64,000 nt of DNA from Acidobacteriota bacterium. Its GTDB lineage: Bacteria > Acidobacteriota > Terriglobia > Bryobacterales > Bryobacteraceae. Location: the NCBI GenBank assembly GCA_016870995.1, contig VFZU01000008.1:44447-108446 (forward strand), written 5' to 3'. Positions within the stretch are counted from its first letter, which is position 1. Each line of letters begins with the position of its first letter. The position numbers and the translations under genes are program-made. Of this stretch, positions 37,043 to 46,648 are shown in pieces. A model generated the notes under the pieces. It saw nothing but the letters and a program-made list of their open reading frames with translations. It did no database searches and was not told where the DNA came from.

Positions 37043-38334
37043 CTGATGTCGTGATGCCCCAAATGGGCGAGAGCATTGTTGAAGGTACGCTGACGCGTTG
37101 GCTGAAGAAGCCTGGCGAAAAGGTGGAGCGCGACGAGCCATTGTTTGAGATTTCGACCGATAAGGTCGACACCGAGATTCCGTCGCCCGCCGCTGGCACA
37201 CTCATGGAAGTGCTGGTCACCGAAGGGTCGACCGTCGGCATCAATACCGTTGTGGCCCGCATTGGCGAAGGTGGGGCTGCAGCAGCACCGGCACCGCCGC
37301 CAGTAGCCGCCGCTCCGCCCCCACCGCCGCCTCCTCCCGCTCCCGCTCCTGTTCCTGTCGCTCCCCCTCCCCCGCCGGCACCTGCACCCGCTCCCGTCGT
37401 CGAAGTGGAATCGGCGAATGGCCCTCTCTCCCCGCTGGTGCGCAAGATGGCGCGCGAGTACAACATTGATCTGGCTCATGTGCCCGGCACTGGTGCCGGC
37501 GGCCGGATCACCAAGCAGGACATCGAAAGCTACATTGAGGCCCAGGCAGCTCGCACCGTTGCCAGCGCAGCCCCGGCCGCTGCTGCGCCTACTCCTGCTG
37601 CCGCGACGATCGCCCCGCCGGCAGCCGCCGTGCCCGCCAAGACTCGCGTCGAGCCGATGAGCATCATGCGCAAGAAGATCGCCGAGCACATGATCAAGTC
37701 CAAGGCCACCTCGGCCCATGTCACCACGGTGCACAAGGTGGACATGACAAAGATCGCCAAGCTCCGCGCCAAGCACAAGGACGAGTTCCAGGCTCGCTAC
37801 GGCTTTGGTCTCACCTTCCTGCCGTTCATCGCCCGCGCGGCTTCTGAAGCATTGCGTGCCTTCCCGCTCCTTAACGCCTCGATCGAAGGCGACAACATCA
37901 TCTATCACAACGAAGTGAACATGGGCATCGCCGTCGCCCTCGACGGTGGCCTGGGTTTGATCGTCCCTGTCATCAAGCGCGCCGACGAAATGAACATCGT
38001 TGGCTTGCAGCGCTCGATTGTCGATCTGGCAAACCGCGCCCGCGGCAAGCAGTTGAAGCCCGATGACATCTCCGGCGGCACCTTCGCCCTGACGAACTTC
38101 GGCAGCTTCGGCAGCATCTTCGCAACCCCGGTCATCAACCAGCCCAATGTCGCCATCCTCGGCATCGGCTCGATCGAAAAGGTCCCCGTTGTGATCGACG
38201 ACGCGATCGCGATCCGCAGCCAGGCGCATCTCGCGCTCACCTTCGACCATCGCCTGATCGACGGAGCACTGGCCGACCAGTTCTGCCAGAAGATCAAGTC
38301 GATCCTCGAAGGATTTAGCGAACAGGTTCTCTAA
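37039..38334 (+). CDS. 2-oxoacid dehydrogenase E2 (dihydrolipoamide acyltransferase)
   Basis: The 431-residue protein has one lipoyl domain (1-76, modified Lys 42 in STDKVDTE), a long Pro/Ala linker (about 80-120), a peripheral subunit-binding domain (about 132-167, LVRKMAREYNIDLAHVPGTG), a second Ala/Pro linker and a CoA acyltransferase domain (about 205-431) with TFDHRLIDG. It transfers acyl groups from lipoate to CoA. Whether the complex is pyruvate, 2-oxoglutarate or branched-chain specific cannot be decided here because no E1 gene is in view. Confidence 0.92.
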   Translation: MTDVVMPQMGESIVEGTLTRWLKKPGEKVERDEPLFEISTDKVDTEIPSPAAGTLMEVLVTEGSTVGINTVVARIGEGGAAAAPAPPPVAAAPPPPPPPPAPAPVPVAPPPPPAPAPAPVVEVESANGPLSPLVRKMAREYNIDLAHVPGTGAGGRITKQDIESYIEAQAARTVASAAPAAAAPTPAAATIAPPAAAVPAKTRVEPMSIMRKKIAEHMIKSKATSAHVTTVHKVDMTKIAKLRAKHKDEFQARYGFGLTFLPFIARAASEALRAFPLLNASIEGDNIIYHNEVNMGIAVALDGGLGLIVPVIKRADEMNIVGLQRSIVDLANRARGKQLKPDDISGGTFALTNFGSFGSIFATPVINQPNVAILGIGSIEKVPVVIDDAIAIRSQAHLALTFDHRLIDGALADQFCQKIKSILEGFSEQVL

Positions 38335-38341
38335 TCAGTTG

Positions 38342-38386
38342 ACTTCTGGCATACTAGTTCATATTCTGAACTAGTATGCCAGAAGT
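38342..38386. promoter_or_regulatory. perfect 20-bp inverted repeat covering the PadR start codon
   Basis: The left arm at 38342-38361 is the exact reverse complement of the right arm at 38367-38386, with a 5-base loop. The padR ATG (38376) lies inside the right arm. Most likely this is an operator for autoregulation by PadR, although an RNA hairpin that hides the start codon would also be possible. No run of T follows, so it is not a standard terminator for the E2 gene. Confidence 0.85.
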
Positions 38387-38705
38387 GAAAGATTTATCCC
38401 CCCTCGCGTTCCACATCCTGCTTTCCCTGCTTGATGGAGAACGTCATGGGTACGCATTAAAGCGTGAAATCTCGGCCCGCACCGGCAACAAACTGGTGCC
38501 TGGGCCGAGTTTGCTTTATGGCAACCTGAATCGCCTTTTAGAGCAAGGCCTGATCGTCGAGAGCGGAGACCGGCCCGATGCTCACCTCGACGACGAGCGG
38601 CGGCGCTACTACGCGATCACCCCTGAAGGCATCGACGCGGTGCAGGCTGAAGCGCGGAAGATGAAAGAGCTGGTCCGCCTGGCAGGTGCCTATGTGGCTC
38701 TTTGA
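38376..38705 (+). CDS. PadR family transcriptional regulator
   Basis: The 109-residue protein has the PadR winged-helix: LAFHILLSLLDGERHGYAL (about 9-27), a recognition helix region GPSLLYGNLNRLLEQGLI and the wing DERRRYYAIT. PadR proteins repress nearby genes, often transporters, through palindromic sites. The end overlaps the ADOP permease start by 14 bp, a pairing typical of Acidobacteria. A perfect palindrome covers its own start, pointing to autoregulation. Confidence 0.93.
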   Translation: MPEVKDLSPLAFHILLSLLDGERHGYALKREISARTGNKLVPGPSLLYGNLNRLLEQGLIVESGDRPDAHLDDERRRYYAITPEGIDAVQAEARKMKELVRLAGAYVAL

Positions 38706-41133
38706 GGTTCTGCTGCGGCTTTATCCGGCGGGCTTTCGCGCAGAGTATGGCGATAGCATGCGGCTCGCGGCGCGGGAGGATTTGGCCGAGAGCGGCTGGC
38801 TTATTTTCGCTTGGCGGATGCTAACTGATTTCGCCATGAACTGGCCCAACCTGCTCCTTACAGAGCTCTGGCAAGACTCGCGAGACGCCTGCCGCAATTG
38901 GGCCCGGCACCGGCTCACTACCCTGATCGCAGTGCTATCTCTCGCAGTTGCGATTGGCACTTCGACAGCTGTCTTCAGCTCTGTGAACGCCATGCTGTTT
39001 CGCGACCTGCCGTTTGCAAAGGTCGACGAACTGGTCATGCTCAATTACCACTTCGCTCCGATCTTTAAGGGCAAGTCCGCCGTGGAGGACTGGGTGCGAA
39101 AAAGTCAGTACTTGAGTTCTTCCTTGAGCTATTCGACAGGCAGCTTTCAATTCGGTGAGCCAGGTAGTTCCCTACAAGTAAAGGGAGCGGAGACTACGGC
39201 CAACTTCTTCACCGTCCTTGGGACACCGGTCTGGCTGGGTCGCGGATTTCTACCCGACGAAGACGTTCCTGGCAAGACTGATGTAGCCGTGATCTCCCAT
39301 GGGCTTTTTGAACAAGCCTTCGGGGGCGACCGGAGCATTCTTGGGCGCACTGTCACGATCCAGCACCGCAAGTTACTCGTGATCGGCGTCGCTCCCCCGA
39401 CCTTTGACTACCCTTCTGGAGCCTCCTTTTGGCCCCCCAAGATGTTTGACTGGGACAGCTTGCCGAAAACGGGAGTGACCTTCCAGATGACGGTCGGAAG
39501 ACTCAAGCCAGGGCTCAATATTGATTCTGCGCAGAGTGCGTTCTGGGCTGAAGCAAGCCAAACGATGTACGGGCAATCGGCAACGATGAAGCCGAATTTG
39601 ATGCTGTTACGCGAGGCCATAGCGGGCACGGCATTGCAATCGTCGTTGCTGCTCTTCGCCTCGGTATTGGCCATTCTCTGGATCGCCTGCGGGAACCTGG
39701 CTGGTTTTCTACTGAGCAACTTCGCAAGCCGGGAGCGGGAGTTTCGAACTCGAATTTTCCTTGGTGCCAGACGCGGCCGTATCTGGCAGCAGATCCTCAC
39801 TGAGTGCACACTGCTTGGCCTGCTGGCTGGCTCGTTCGGCTTTGCGCTCGCGATTGTGGCCACGCGCTGGCTTGCCGCCTACCAGTCGCCAGAGGCTGCT
39901 TTCATGCAGTTCGAGTTACTCGACTGGAGAGTGCTTGGATTCGGCGTTGGATCGGCCATTCTTTGCGGGCTTGGTTGCGGTGCAATCGTCTGCCTGTCTG
40001 GCGGTTGGCGGTGGCGGCATGCGATGACCATAGCGCAGGTTGCCTTGGCCGGGGTGCTGCTTGGGCTTTCTTCGCGCATGACCGAGAGCCTGCTTCACTT
40101 GCAGCGGGTCCAGCCAGGCTTCGATACGCAAGGCGTGTGGACCGCGTCCATCTCTCTGGCTGGAACCGATCTGGAACGCACCGACTATCTCAAAAGAAGC
40201 CTTGAGCGCGCCCGTCAACTTCCTGGAGTGGTGGACGTGACGGCAGTCGACTACCTTCCTCTCAGCAAGGGGGGCTTCGCCGGAAACAGTTACCGCGTAC
40301 CCTCGCGGCATGAACCGGTATTTGCGATTGTAGTGGACACCGCTCCGGGTTATTTCCAGACAGTCCAAACCAAACTGCTTGCGGGAAGAGACTTCAACGA
40401 AAGCGATGCGCGGGTCGCGATCGTCACTCAAGATTTCGCCGATCTGTATGGGGGAGTTCAGCAGGTGCTGGGCAGAAAGCTCGAGACTGTTCCGGCGGAT
40501 CCCGACTCACCTACAGTAATCGGAGTTGTCGAATCCACACGATTTGTGAAGCTCAGTGCGAAGGCCTCTCCGATCGTTTACAAGCCAATACTGAAGCGAG
40601 ACCGCAGTTTTTTCGCACTGCTGGTTCGTGGATCGATCCAGCCCAACGACTTGGGGGCCGCGCTGCGGGCGATCGATCCCTCGGTGCCGGTATACGACAT
40701 CAAACCGCTTAAGGACCGCATCACGGATCAACTGAAGAGGCCAACCTATCTCGCGGCCATCATGAGTTTCTTCGGGATCTTCTCGGTGGTCTTGACTCTG
40801 ATTCAGGTCTTCGGTGCCTGTCTTCTGCAACTGGAGCAGAGGCGCAAGGAATTGGCGATTCGAATCTCGCTGGGAGCGACGGTGAGTCTGCTGCGCCGCT
40901 TCATTGCAGGCAAACTGGCTTACCCGATTTGGATCGGGCTGATTGCGGGTTTCGTGCTTCGTTGGCCCGCGGATCAACTTCTTGAGAAGATGCTGACGGA
41001 AGAGTTCCTTGCCGCTGGCGGGATTGATTGGGTCTCGCCGTCGCTGATGGGCTTGATGGTGGCGCTGGTGCTGATGCTGGCAACGAGGGGCATTGCATTG
41101 CTCGATCCTTGGAAGCACTTGAAGGCGGAATAG
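38692..41133 (+). CDS. ADOP-type ABC transporter permease
   Basis: I start at the ATG at 38692 (MWLFEVLLRLYPAGF), which matches the paralogue downstream and follows GGCAGG; a GTG two codons earlier is possible. The protein (813 residues) has an N-terminal ADOP-specific helical part, then two MacB-PCD periplasmic domains each followed by an FtsX-type membrane block (about 310-430 and 675-800). These permeases lack an adjacent ATPase, hence 'orphan'. Substrate unknown; relatives handle efflux or lipoprotein release. It overlaps padR and is 1 bp before the second copy. Confidence 0.9.
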   Translation: MWLFEVLLRLYPAGFRAEYGDSMRLAAREDLAESGWLIFAWRMLTDFAMNWPNLLLTELWQDSRDACRNWARHRLTTLIAVLSLAVAIGTSTAVFSSVNAMLFRDLPFAKVDELVMLNYHFAPIFKGKSAVEDWVRKSQYLSSSLSYSTGSFQFGEPGSSLQVKGAETTANFFTVLGTPVWLGRGFLPDEDVPGKTDVAVISHGLFEQAFGGDRSILGRTVTIQHRKLLVIGVAPPTFDYPSGASFWPPKMFDWDSLPKTGVTFQMTVGRLKPGLNIDSAQSAFWAEASQTMYGQSATMKPNLMLLREAIAGTALQSSLLLFASVLAILWIACGNLAGFLLSNFASREREFRTRIFLGARRGRIWQQILTECTLLGLLAGSFGFALAIVATRWLAAYQSPEAAFMQFELLDWRVLGFGVGSAILCGLGCGAIVCLSGGWRWRHAMTIAQVALAGVLLGLSSRMTESLLHLQRVQPGFDTQGVWTASISLAGTDLERTDYLKRSLERARQLPGVVDVTAVDYLPLSKGGFAGNSYRVPSRHEPVFAIVVDTAPGYFQTVQTKLLAGRDFNESDARVAIVTQDFADLYGGVQQVLGRKLETVPADPDSPTVIGVVESTRFVKLSAKASPIVYKPILKRDRSFFALLVRGSIQPNDLGAALRAIDPSVPVYDIKPLKDRITDQLKRPTYLAAIMSFFGIFSVVLTLIQVFGACLLQLEQRRKELAIRISLGATVSLLRRFIAGKLAYPIWIGLIAGFVLRWPADQLLEKMLTEEFLAAGGIDWVSPSLMGLMVALVLMLATRGIALLDPWKHLKAE

Positions 41134-41134
41134 T

Positions 41135-43108
41135 ATGTGGCTTTTTGAATGGTTGTTACGGCTTTATCCGACGGGCTTCCGCGCCGAATATGGGGACAGC
41201 ATGCGGCTCTCGGCGCGCGAGGATTTGGCTGAAAGTAGTTGGCTTGCTTTTGCGTTCCGGTTGCTAACTGATTTCGCTTTGAGCTGGCCGGCGGTGGTCG
41301 GAGCGGAGTTGCGGCAGGATGCGATCTACTGCTGGAGAAGCTGGCGGAAGCGGACGGCTGTGACGGCGATGGCGGTGCTCTCGCTCGGGATGGCGCTTGG
41401 GATTTCGACTGGGGTTTTCAGCGTGCTGAACGCGATGCTGTACCGGTCGTTGCCGTTCAAAGAGCCGGATCGACTGGTTCAGTTTGAAGCTTACTTCGCG
41501 CCCCACTTTAAGGGTGTGGCAGGGTTTATCGACTGGAAGAAGGATCATGAGTTTCTGAGCGACGCGGGGGTCTTTACCGTTAACGATTACAACCTGGAGC
41601 GGAAGCCAAGCTCGATCCGGGTGAAGGGGGCAGAGACGACGGCCAACTTCTTTCAATTGATGGGGGCACCGCTGTTTCTCGGGCGGAGCTTTGCTGCCGG
41701 GGAGGATACGCCGGGTAAGGGTGGTGTGGTGGTTTTGTCCCATGCGCTTTATGAGCAGGCGTTTGGAGGGGATGCGCGGATTCTTGGACAGACCATTCAT
41801 CTGAATCGACAGCCGCTCACTGTGATCGGAGTGGCAGCGCCGGGATTCGATTTCCCTCAAAACGCGACGCTTTGGACTCCGTTGGCTTTCGACTACGAGA
41901 AGATCAAGAAGTCTGGAGTGAGTTCCACGATCACGGTGGGAAGGCTGGTGGATGGATTGACGCCGGAACAAGCGCAGGCGGCGTTTGTGACTGTGGCGAA
42001 GCGAAAGCCGGATCCAAATTTTCCCAAGGCGATGGGAGAGATGAAGGCGAAGATGCTTCCACTGCGGGATCAGCTTGTTGGCCCGGTGAAACGGGCGATC
42101 TGGGTTTTGTTTGCCGGGGTTTGCGTTGTACTGCTGATTGCTTGCGCGAATCTGTCGCATCTGCTCTTGAGCCGGTTTGCGGAGAGGGGGGATGAGTTCA
42201 AGATTCGGAGTTGGCTCGGCGCGGGATCGGGTCGGATTTCACAACAGATCCTCACTGAGTGCGTTCTGTTGGCGTTGGCGTCTTGTGTTGTAGGACTGGG
42301 GTTTGCCGAACTGACGGCGCGCATTGGGGCGCACTACTTCCCTCCCCTGTTCGCGTTTCAACGCTATGAGGTGCTCGACTTCAAGGTGCTATTGTTTGCC
42401 TTTGGGCTGGCGCTGTTGTGTGGTTTCGGGTTTGGGATGACGCCGCCTTTTCTGAATTGAAAACTGACGCGGGTGAGGCACTTATTGCTTGGAGTACAGG
42501 TGTGCCTGACGGCGGTGCTGCTGGTGAGTTCTCTCACGCCGGGCCGTGGGTTGCTTGCGCTCTACAAAGAGGACATGGGCTACAAGACGAGCGGCATCGA
42601 GACAGCAACGATCTCACTGGCGGGTTCGACTTATGAAACGCCGGCAAGGGAGCGAGAGTATCTGAACCACAGCCTGAAGGCGTTGCAGAGTATTCCCGGG
42701 GTGAAGAAGTTTGGTGCGATCGACTATATGCCGCTGGTGGTGAATACCTTCATGGCCCAGTTCTACGAAGTGCAGACCAAGCGAGACCCGGAGATGGCTC
42801 TCTTGTTGCGGATGTCACCCGGGCTGATCGATGCGATGGAGGGCAAGTTTCTGGCAGGCCGGGACTTCAAGGAGACCGATAGGCAAGGCAGCGAGCCGGT
42901 GGCGATTGTCAACGAGTCGTTCGCCAAGCTGAACGGCGGAGTGCGGGAAATGCTGGGGCGCAAGTTGATGTCGAGCGTGAAGGAAGCCCCGTGGAGTTGG
43001 CGCGTGGCGGCGCTGGCTGCAGTCGGATTGGTGGCCGGAATCAGCGTGTGGTGGAAGACGCGCGGAGTATTGCGGATGACACCCGCTGAGACGCTGCGTG
43101 CGGACTGA
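41135..43108 (+). pseudogene. second ADOP-type permease, broken by stop and deletion
   Basis: The first 441 codons closely parallel the upstream permease (MWLFEWLLRLYPTGF...), then a TGA at 42458 interrupts the frame after GMTPPFLN. The same frame continues with KLTRVRHLLLGVQVCLTAV, matching the next part of ADOP proteins. After LGRKLMSSVK the second FtsX-type membrane block is almost wholly missing: the text jumps to a last transmembrane helix and MTPAETLRAD. So there is one nonsense change and one internal in-frame deletion of about 150 codons. It is likely a decayed duplicate. Confidence 0.85.
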
Positions 43109-43116
43109 GAATTCGA

Positions 43117-43959
43117 TTAGAAGGCCGGATCTTTGGCAGTCATCTGAGGGAACTTCTGCCACCAGCCACTGGTTTGTTTGTCGATGGATACCGAGCTTGC
43201 GATCTCATTGCAGGATTTAGTGAGCGACAGGTTGTTGAGGGCCAACAGGTATTTTGAATTGGTAGGAGGGCCCTTGCGAAAATCTGAGATCCAGAAGCCG
43301 CTGCCGGGCAAGAGCTTGAATCCTGAGCCCTTCATCTGGGGAGAATCTGATTCGGAGCGGACATGCCAGACCGCGCTCCAATTGAAGTTGCGGAGATGGG
43401 AGATGCCGGCCGGGGACTGACAGGTGAGCGTAGTGAGAAAGCCCATCGAAAGGCGGGCTTCGTAAAAGTAGTTGCGGCGCTGGGTATCGGCATTGCTGAC
43501 AGCGGACGGAAAATCGTTCTTCGGATTGTCGCCGAAGTAGAATTCGAGCTTCCAGGGAGAAGGCTTTTTGGTATCTGGAATGCCATAGCTATCGACAGGA
43601 TTGTCTGTAGCCTCATACCAGGGTGTGCCGCTCATCCGATCATAGTCGCGGCAGATTGTGGTGTCGCGTTTGGCAGAGAAGTCGTTGAGAACGCAACCTT
43701 CAGAACTTTGCAAGCCACGGTAGTAGACCCACTGGACCTCCATCAACTGCAACTGCATGAAGCCAAGTTTCCAGGGGGCATTGCGGGGATTCAATCGCGC
43801 CTCCGTGGCCAGTTCACTTTCAGCACCCGTGACATCGCACTTTGCCGTCACTTGGAGGGGACTGGCGACGAGAGAGACCCTATCCCCGTTGACCTCGACG
43901 CGGAAAGAGCTGGGACGTTGAACGAGGCTGAGCCTGATGCTGGAGTCGATTACTTGCAT
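43117..43959 (-). CDS. hypothetical protein, 280 residues
   Basis: I do not recognise this protein. It has no signal peptide or membrane segment, many Trp and Tyr residues, and four to five Cys (CDVTG, GCVLND, TICRD, TCQSP, SCNEI). Sequence such as DYDRMSGTPWYEATDNPVDSY and FYFGDNPKND is irregular and beta-like. It follows the VOC gene by 11 bp on the same strand, so the two may be co-transcribed. Codon use resembles neighbouring genes. Confidence 0.7.
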   Translation of the reverse strand: MQVIDSSIRLSLVQRPSSFRVEVNGDRVSLVASPLQVTAKCDVTGAESELATEARLNPRNAPWKLGFMQLQLMEVQWVYYRGLQSSEGCVLNDFSAKRDTTICRDYDRMSGTPWYEATDNPVDSYGIPDTKKPSPWKLEFYFGDNPKNDFPSAVSNADTQRRNYFYEARLSMGFLTTLTCQSPAGISHLRNFNWSAVWHVRSESDSPQMKGSGFKLLPGSGFWISDFRKGPPTNSKYLLALNNLSLTKSCNEIASSVSIDKQTSGWWQKFPQMTAKDPAF

Positions 43960-43970
43960 CGCGGTTGTGT

Positions 43971-44399
43971 TTACTTCGCGAAGAGTTGGGTGATGTCGGC
44001 GAAGGCCTTGAACTCGAGCGCGTTACCGGAAGGGTCGAGGAAGAACATGGTGGCTTGCTCGCCGACTTGGCCCTGGAAGCGGATGTAGGGTTCGATGATG
44101 AATTTCTGGTTGGCGGCCTTGAGCTTGTCTGCGAGTGAGTGCCATTGGTCCATGGGGAGGACGACGCCGAAGTGGGGGACGGGGACGGCGTGGCTGTCGA
44201 CGGCGTTGTGGTGGAGCTCGGGGGTAAAGCCGGCTTTGAGATGGGCGACGATCTGGTGGCCGTAGAGGTCGAAGTCGATCCACTCGTCTGAGGAGCGTCC
44301 TTCGGGGCAGCCGAGGAGGCCGCCGTAGAAGTCGCGGGCGAGCTTGAGGTCGTGGACAGGGAAAGCGATGTGGAATGGAGAGACGGAAGCCATTTCCAT
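43971..44399 (-). CDS. VOC family protein (glyoxalase/dioxygenase-like)
   Basis: The 142-residue protein has the VOC pattern: [23 protein letters not shown] (His ligand near residue 10), a middle [12 protein letters not shown], a second half [20 protein letters not shown] and the terminal [16 protein letters not shown] with Glu ligand. It may be a glyoxalase-type or extradiol dioxygenase-type enzyme; the substrate is unknown. A start two codons later (44393) is also possible. Confidence 0.88.
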   Translation of the reverse strand: MEMASVSPFHIAFPVHDLKLARDFYGGLLGCPEGRSSDEWIDFDLYGHQIVAHLKAGFTPELHHNAVDSHAVPVPHFGVVLPMDQWHSLADKLKAANQKFIIEPYIRFQGQVGEQATMFFLDPSGNALEFKAFADITQLFAK

Positions 44400-44438
44400 G
44401 ATTGTAGCTGGGAGGTGAGTTGAGCGATATTAGTAGCT

Positions 44439-45659
44439 ATGAGCCTGATCAAGTTATCGGTGTTGGTGGCGCTGGCTGGCGCGGCCTTTGGACAGACGAA
44501 TGTGGGGGCGACGAAGCCCGAGGCGACGCTGCCGTTTCAGATGAAGACGACGGCGACGTTCTCACTGCCTTGGCGCATTGCGTTTCTGCCCGATGGACGA
44601 ATGCTGGTGACCGAGAAGATCGGGCCGATCTGGCTGGTGTCGGCCGAGGGCGAGAAGATTGCGCCGCTGGGTGGGACGCCGCCGGTGTATTGGCAGGGTC
44701 AGAACGGGATGCTGGGCATCTATGTGTCGCCGAAGTTTGCCACCGATGAGACGGTGTATGTGACGTACATCGAGCCGGGTGAATATGGCGGCAGCCAGGT
44801 GTTGGCGAAGGCGAAGCTGAACGCGGGCCGTGCGCCGCGGTTGCTCGACTTCCAAGTGATCTGGCGGCAGATGCCACGCGGCAAGGGCGGCCAGGCAGGC
44901 GGACAGATTGCGTTCTCGCCCGATGGGGAGTTCATCTACATGACCGTGGGTGACCGGCAGCGCATGACGCCGGCGCAGGACCCGAGCCAGCCGGTGGGGA
45001 AGATTCTGCGATTGACGCTGGATGGCAAGCCCGCGCCGGGGAACCCTTATCAGGGCAAGACCGGGGCATCGACGATCAACCTGATTGACCCGCCGCGCGA
45101 TACCGAGGCGGCGAAGACGGCGAAGGTGGTGAGCACTTATACGTTCCCGAGCGAAAATTTGACGCCGGCAGAGACTTGGGCGAGCGGGTTCCGCGCGCCG
45201 TATGGGATGGCCTTTTCGCCGTCGGGCGAGTTGTGGGAAGTGGAGCATGGACCGAGGGGCGGCGATGAGTTGAACCTGATCGAGAAGGGTAAGAACTATG
45301 GCTGGCCGTTGGTGAGCTATGGGATGAACTATAACGAGGTGCCGATCCCGAGCCATGACTCGAGTTCGCAGTTCACCAAGCCGGTGCTGTATTGGGTGCC
45401 TGTGGTGGCGCCGGGCAGCCTGATGTTCTACAAGGGCAAGAAGATGTTTCCGCAGTGGGACGGCAATGGGTTCGTGACCGGGCTGGGGACACATTCGATC
45501 AACCGCATTGTGTTCGATGGCAAGGGCGGCGCCAAGGCGGCTGAGCGTTGGGATGTTGTGAAGCGCGTGCGCGATCTGGCGCAGGCTCCGGATGGTTCGC
45601 TGTGGATGATTGAGGATGCGAATCCGGGGGCGCTGGTGCATCTCACGCCCAAGCAATGA
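44439..45659 (+). CDS. PQQ-dependent sugar (aldose) dehydrogenase
   Basis: The 406-residue secreted protein has a signal peptide and a six-bladed propeller of the soluble glucose/sorbosone dehydrogenase family: LPWRIAFLPDGRMLVTEK, QNGMLGIYVSPKF, GGQIAFSPDGEFIYMTVGD, APYGMAFSPSGELWEVEHGP, GGDELNLI and KGKNYGWP. It resembles YliI/Asd, which oxidise aldose sugars using PQQ in the periplasm. The calcium-site EHGPRGGDE motif is intact. It is divergent from the VOC gene. Confidence 0.92.
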   Translation: MSLIKLSVLVALAGAAFGQTNVGATKPEATLPFQMKTTATFSLPWRIAFLPDGRMLVTEKIGPIWLVSAEGEKIAPLGGTPPVYWQGQNGMLGIYVSPKFATDETVYVTYIEPGEYGGSQVLAKAKLNAGRAPRLLDFQVIWRQMPRGKGGQAGGQIAFSPDGEFIYMTVGDRQRMTPAQDPSQPVGKILRLTLDGKPAPGNPYQGKTGASTINLIDPPRDTEAAKTAKVVSTYTFPSENLTPAETWASGFRAPYGMAFSPSGELWEVEHGPRGGDELNLIEKGKNYGWPLVSYGMNYNEVPIPSHDSSSQFTKPVLYWVPVVAPGSLMFYKGKKMFPQWDGNGFVTGLGTHSINRIVFDGKGGAKAAERWDVVKRVRDLAQAPDGSLWMIEDANPGALVHLTPKQ

Positions 45660-45749
45660 CACTGCGGGCTTCCGCTGGCCGGGGTTGGTATTCAGTTGTC
45701 GGAGATCTGTGAGGGATTGGGTGCCCTCGCGGGTGATTGGCTTCGTTTT

Positions 45750-46385
45750 TTAGGCGGCTTCGAGTTGCGGTGCGGGGTGGATTGAGTTCGTTTTTTCGCT
45801 TTGCAGATTGAGGCCGTGATGGATGGCGAGGCCGAAAAAGAGGGCTTCTTCCTGCTTGAGTTCGTGGGCGCGGAGCTTGGCTGTGGGGAGAGCTGGGGAG
45901 ATGTTTTCGTCGAGCTCGACGTCTTGTAGCTCGGCGTGAATCTCGACGGCGGCGAGGCGGTCGAGCTGGAGTTGGGAGAGCTGCTTGAAGGCTTTGAGTG
46001 CGCGGCGCTCGAAGAGGGCGCCTTGTTTGACGAGGCGTTCCATTTGGATGAAGAGGTTCTGGTTTTCAGGGTTTTGTGCCCAGCGGTCTTGGGCTTCGGA
46101 TTCGAAGCGTTGGGCTCTTAGGGCCTGGAAGGTGGAGTAAGCGTATTGCTCGAAGACGACTTCTTCAGCGGGGCCGAATGGGACGATTTGCTGGAAGAGC
46201 TGTTCGCGGAGAGCTTTGAATTGGGTTTGTTCTTGGGGGTTTGCGGCGAAGAGCGCGTCGGCCGAGGCGTTGAGGCCGTGGCGGAGGGAGTTCTTGGCGG
46301 ATTGCTGTTTGCCCTGGTCGGTGCGGGGACCGGTGGACTTTTGTGCATTTTGCAGGTTGGCGAGAATTTGAGCTTTTGAAGCCAT
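45750..46385 (-). CDS. hypothetical protein with N-terminal 'STGPRT..GK' motif
   Basis: I choose the ATG at 46385 because GAGGA lies 8-12 bases upstream; the frame opens at 46448. The 211-residue protein begins MASKAQILANLQNAQKSTGP, continues RTDQGKQQSAKNSLRHGL, and is helical and rich in Gln, Glu and Leu (about 60-150). This N-terminal motif is shared by many uncharacterised proteins in Acidobacteria and related phyla, but no function is established. No catalytic motif seen. Confidence 0.75.
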   Translation of the reverse strand: MASKAQILANLQNAQKSTGPRTDQGKQQSAKNSLRHGLNASADALFAANPQEQTQFKALREQLFQQIVPFGPAEEVVFEQYAYSTFQALRAQRFESEAQDRWAQNPENQNLFIQMERLVKQGALFERRALKAFKQLSQLQLDRLAAVEIHAELQDVELDENISPALPTAKLRAHELKQEEALFFGLAIHHGLNLQSEKTNSIHPAPQLEAA

Positions 46386-46566
46386 GACGTTGAGATCCTC
46401 TCGGAGGTGAATTTTTGTGGAATCGCTTCCGGGTACAGGATACGGCACGTGGGTGAAGGGTGCGAGGTGGAATTTGGGGTGATGTTGTTGAAAAGAAGAG
46501 AGAAAATTTCGCGAAAAAACATGTGAACGGGATTTCCCGTATTTGCGGTAAGACTAAGGAGTGAAG

Positions 46567-46608
46567 ATGACGATTGAGATTCCGGACGATCTGGATATCG
46601 GACGTTGA
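46567..46608 (+). pseudogene. truncated antitoxin-like stub
   Basis: A strong SD (AAGGAG at about 46557) precedes an ATG and 13 codons, MTIEIPDDLDIGR, then TGA. The MTIEIPDDL start is typical of small ribbon-helix-helix antitoxins. The following bases do not continue the family. This looks like the 5' stub of a toxin-antitoxin gene cut by a rearrangement. Confidence 0.4.
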
Positions 46609-46648
46609 AAAGCTTGCAAGCATGAATGCACGACTCGGCTATCGAAGA

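Noticed and set aside
37000..38250. 416-codon minus-strand ORF over the E2 gene
   Set aside because: Antisense to an acyltransferase with lipoyl and catalytic motifs; long Gly/Arg runs mirror the Pro/Ala linkers.
15748..42460. Possible stop-codon recoding (TAG/TGA as sense) in the genome
   Set aside because: TAA, TAG and TGA all end intact genes at expected lengths, and the affected genes also carry a frameshift or deletions; decay is simpler.
44562..45662. 366-codon minus-strand ORF over the PQQ sugar dehydrogenase
   Set aside because: Arg/His-rich antisense shadow; the plus-strand gene has signal peptide and propeller motifs.
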